A stretch of DNA of 28,908 nt, taken from contig DQFX01000045.1 in NCBI GenBank assembly GCA_003531585.1, forward strand, positions 1-28,908, read 5' to 3'. The position numbers were made by a program, and so were the translations under genes. How positions within the stretch are numbered: the first letter of the stretch is position 1; every line of letters starts with the position of its first letter. Source of the DNA: Oscillospiraceae bacterium. Lineage in GTDB: Bacteria; Bacillota; Clostridia; Oscillospirales; Ruminococcaceae. Shown here one piece after another: positions 27,014-28,908 of the stretch. Under the pieces are notes generated by a model. The model did not search any database. It saw nothing but the letters and a program-made list of their open reading frames with translations, and was not told the origin of the DNA.

Positions 27014-28903
27014 TCACCAATCTTCGTAAAAATCGCTTTTCTTGCGCTTACGCGGCTTTGCTTTATTCTCTTTCATGGGAATTGACGCATTTTCTTCGCC
27101 CGGCTTAGCCGTTCGGAGCTTCTGCTCTATCGCGTCCCAGTCAGGCGAAAGTATTTCGCACGCCGCAAGGTTGTAGTTCCGGATATCAAAAGCCTCGTTG
27201 CGCTCATGTCCGGGGATCTTCTGCCATTGCCAGGGGTGTTTCAGTTTCGGAACATACGCAAGGTGTTCCGACATCAGCTGTTTAAAGAATTGCTTGCCGT
27301 AATCGTCGCGCAAGGGAAAGTGACAGTAGTTAGCGCCGGGCGACTGAACGCGGAGGTTGTCCACGATCTTCTGCTTGCCGGCGTTAACGCCTATCTCATA
27401 CACCCACACCTGCCCGATAACCTTGCCATTGACCACGATTTTTTGTTTCTTGGGCGGCGCGGTGTACGGTATATCCGGACGGTTCGCGCCCTTTATCGCA
27501 AACACATGGTCATATTGACGGGCAAGACAGTGCTGGCGGACTTCCTGTGTAAAGTGTCCGCCCTCGTCAATAAAAGTAAGCGAGATCTGCAACGAAACCC
27601 CGCTTTTAAACTTGTATTTATGAGATAATACCTCGTCAAGCCGCTCCCAGACTTCCTCTGTGTCAGGGCGTCCAAGGATAACGCCTTTCTTTATGCCCCA
27701 TGTTTCACCGTATCGCCGATGTCCCACGACCTCATATTCTAGTCGGTCGTCCTGTGTATCCACACCGCAGGTGAGCAACAGTACGCCGTCCGGCACTTCT
27801 GCCTCATAGACTTCACGCCGCGCCATAACATCATCTTCTGATGCCATGTCGCCGCGCTCTTCCCAGAGTTCGCCGAACTGCGTATTATACACGACCTGCA
27901 GTTTCGCAGAATCCGTCCCCGCCTGCAGGAACTGTAATATTATCGACTCCCAGGTTGCCCACGGCGAAACCCATGCGGTCAGCCAGAACGAGCGCGTTTT
28001 GTGATGCTTTCTGGCTTCGGGAACCGTGGCGACCCATTTCGCCGGCTGACTCTTCATCGTGTGTTCGTCGGATATGCCGCCGCATTCCGGGCACACATAG
28101 AAAATCTCTGAAATGTGGAATATCTTCTTGTCGCCATTTTCGGCGGCGTCGTACTCAAATCTGATATTATCAAATGTGATCTCGACATATTCGCCGCAAT
28201 GTGGGCATTGGGTTTTCCACCGCTCCATCGTGCCTAAGTTGTAAGAGTTTTCGATAGCAGACGCCCCTTTAACAGTCGGCGTTGAAACCTCGACCATCTT
28301 CTTGTTGTAGAACGTTCTCGTTCTTGCAACCGCCAGCTCCCACGGGTCGCCCTCAGAGCCTGCACTCGTCGCCCACCTGTCGCGCTCGTCGCCGAATACA
28401 TAACGGATAGGCATTGATGAAAGATCGTGCGCCACGTTCGAACCGGTCATGACGAGCACGCCGCCGGGGAACGACTTCTGCCGCTTGGTGTTCGCTGCGT
28501 CGCGTGACTTGGGGTCGGCGACCTTGCGCTTAAGGCAGCGCGTTTCACGAATCATCGGCGCGATTCTCATTTCCGAATACCGCTTAACATCATCAATCGT
28601 GGGCTGTATCAGCAGTATCGGTCCGGGATCCTGGTCTATGCAGTATCCGACCATGTTATTTATAGTTTCGGATTTTCCGACCTGTGAAGCAGCAACAACT
28701 ACAATATGTTCAATAAGCGGATCGGTGAAACTATCCAGGATATCAAACATATACGGAGTTCGCGACGTCCGCCACTTGCCGACTTCCGCCGATGACTCGG
28801 AGGTAAGCCGGCGGTTCTTGTCCGCCCACTGTGATACAGTGAGATCTTCCGGCGGTTTCATGCCGCTAAGGATCTTCGCAAGGCAGGCGTTCAGCTTGTT
28901 CAC
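27014..28903 (-). CDS. Terminase large subunit, GpA family
   Basis: At least 629 aa, matching the lambda gpA family that packages DNA. The ATPase part has Walker A AASQVGKS (71-78) and Walker B VFGDERD (169-175). Two CxxC pairs (233/236 and 271/274) form a zinc site. The nuclease part has GVDTQDDRLEYEVVG (380-394) and FIDEGGH with Asp446 as likely metal ligands. The C-terminus is basic (KAKPRKRKKSDF). The GTG at 28903 is the first start in the window; the frame stays open to the window edge, so the true start may lie further upstream. No small terminase subunit is in the window. Confidence 0.93.
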   Translation of the reverse strand: MNKLNACLAKILSGMKPPEDLTVSQWADKNRRLTSESSAEVGKWRTSRTPYMFDILDSFTDPLIEHIVVVAASQVGKSETINNMVGYCIDQDPGPILLIQPTIDDVKRYSEMRIAPMIRETRCLKRKVADPKSRDAANTKRQKSFPGGVLVMTGSNVAHDLSSMPIRYVFGDERDRWATSAGSEGDPWELAVARTRTFYNKKMVEVSTPTVKGASAIENSYNLGTMERWKTQCPHCGEYVEITFDNIRFEYDAAENGDKKIFHISEIFYVCPECGGISDEHTMKSQPAKWVATVPEARKHHKTRSFWLTAWVSPWATWESIILQFLQAGTDSAKLQVVYNTQFGELWEERGDMASEDDVMARREVYEAEVPDGVLLLTCGVDTQDDRLEYEVVGHRRYGETWGIKKGVILGRPDTEEVWERLDEVLSHKYKFKSGVSLQISLTFIDEGGHFTQEVRQHCLARQYDHVFAIKGANRPDIPYTAPPKKQKIVVNGKVIGQVWVYEIGVNAGKQKIVDNLRVQSPGANYCHFPLRDDYGKQFFKQLMSEHLAYVPKLKHPWQWQKIPGHERNEAFDIRNYNLAACEILSPDWDAIEQKLRTAKPGEENASIPMKENKAKPRKRKKSDFYEDW

Positions 28904-28908
28904 CCGAT

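Overview
The window is most of the late half of a myovirus-type prophage (contractile tail) in a low-to-mid GC Firmicute. The style of the proteins (GH25 lysin, TP901-type tape measure, strong AGGAGG ribosome binding sites) suggests a gut clostridium of the Ruminococcus/Oscillospiraceae kind; no rRNA or housekeeping marker is present to prove this. The long late gene cluster runs on the minus strand from about 28.9 kb down to 2.36 kb. It combines a lambda-like head module (GpA-type terminase, portal, ClpP-like protease with nested scaffold, decoration protein, capsid E) with a P2-like tail module (sheath, tube, frameshifted chaperone, tape measure, X, D, V, U, W/gp25, J, I, fibre). It then continues into a putative diversity-generating-retroelement (DGR) target protein, holin-like genes and a GH25 lysozyme. 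Genes are packed with ATGA/TAATG-type overlaps, and the cluster ends at a strong terminator near 2.31-2.35 kb.

Layout: 1-720 holds a minus-strand small gene resembling a protein family often labelled CRISPR-associated, followed by a possible structured RNA or 26-codon ORF and a terminator. This is probably host DNA or the prophage edge. From 1.0 to 2.3 kb there are three small plus-strand genes, each with its own promoter: an orphan 87-aa gene and two XRE-type regulators. The second regulator has a consensus promoter with paired 14-bp operators. From 2.36 to 24.96 kb lie lysis, host recognition, tail and head genes. From 26.75 to 28.9 kb lie a small gpW-position gene and the terminase.

The most unusual part is 25.0-26.6 kb, wedged between terminase and portal on the opposite strand. 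It is a tandem duplication of a compact three-gene cassette: a 41-43 aa amphipathic/hydrophobic peptide, a 34-35 aa single-helix membrane peptide and a 67-aa XRE regulator. Each copy has a consensus sense promoter with an operator-like palindrome in its spacer. Each also has a consensus antisense promoter (TTGACC-17-TATAAT) whose -35 box is the complement of the second peptide's Shine-Dalgarno sequence. An antisense RNA of about 290-310 nt would begin at a GC-rich hairpin, cover the whole first peptide gene and stop at a minus-strand terminator at the cassette head. This looks like a type I toxin-antitoxin arrangement built into a repressor-controlled micro-operon, and I do not recognise it as a described system.

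Other points of note are a C-terminal DGR variable-region signature in the receptor-binding protein with no reverse transcriptase or template repeat in the window, a T TTT TTC slippery site producing a -1 frameshifted tail chaperone, and an SH3b domain inserted in the tail hub protein.
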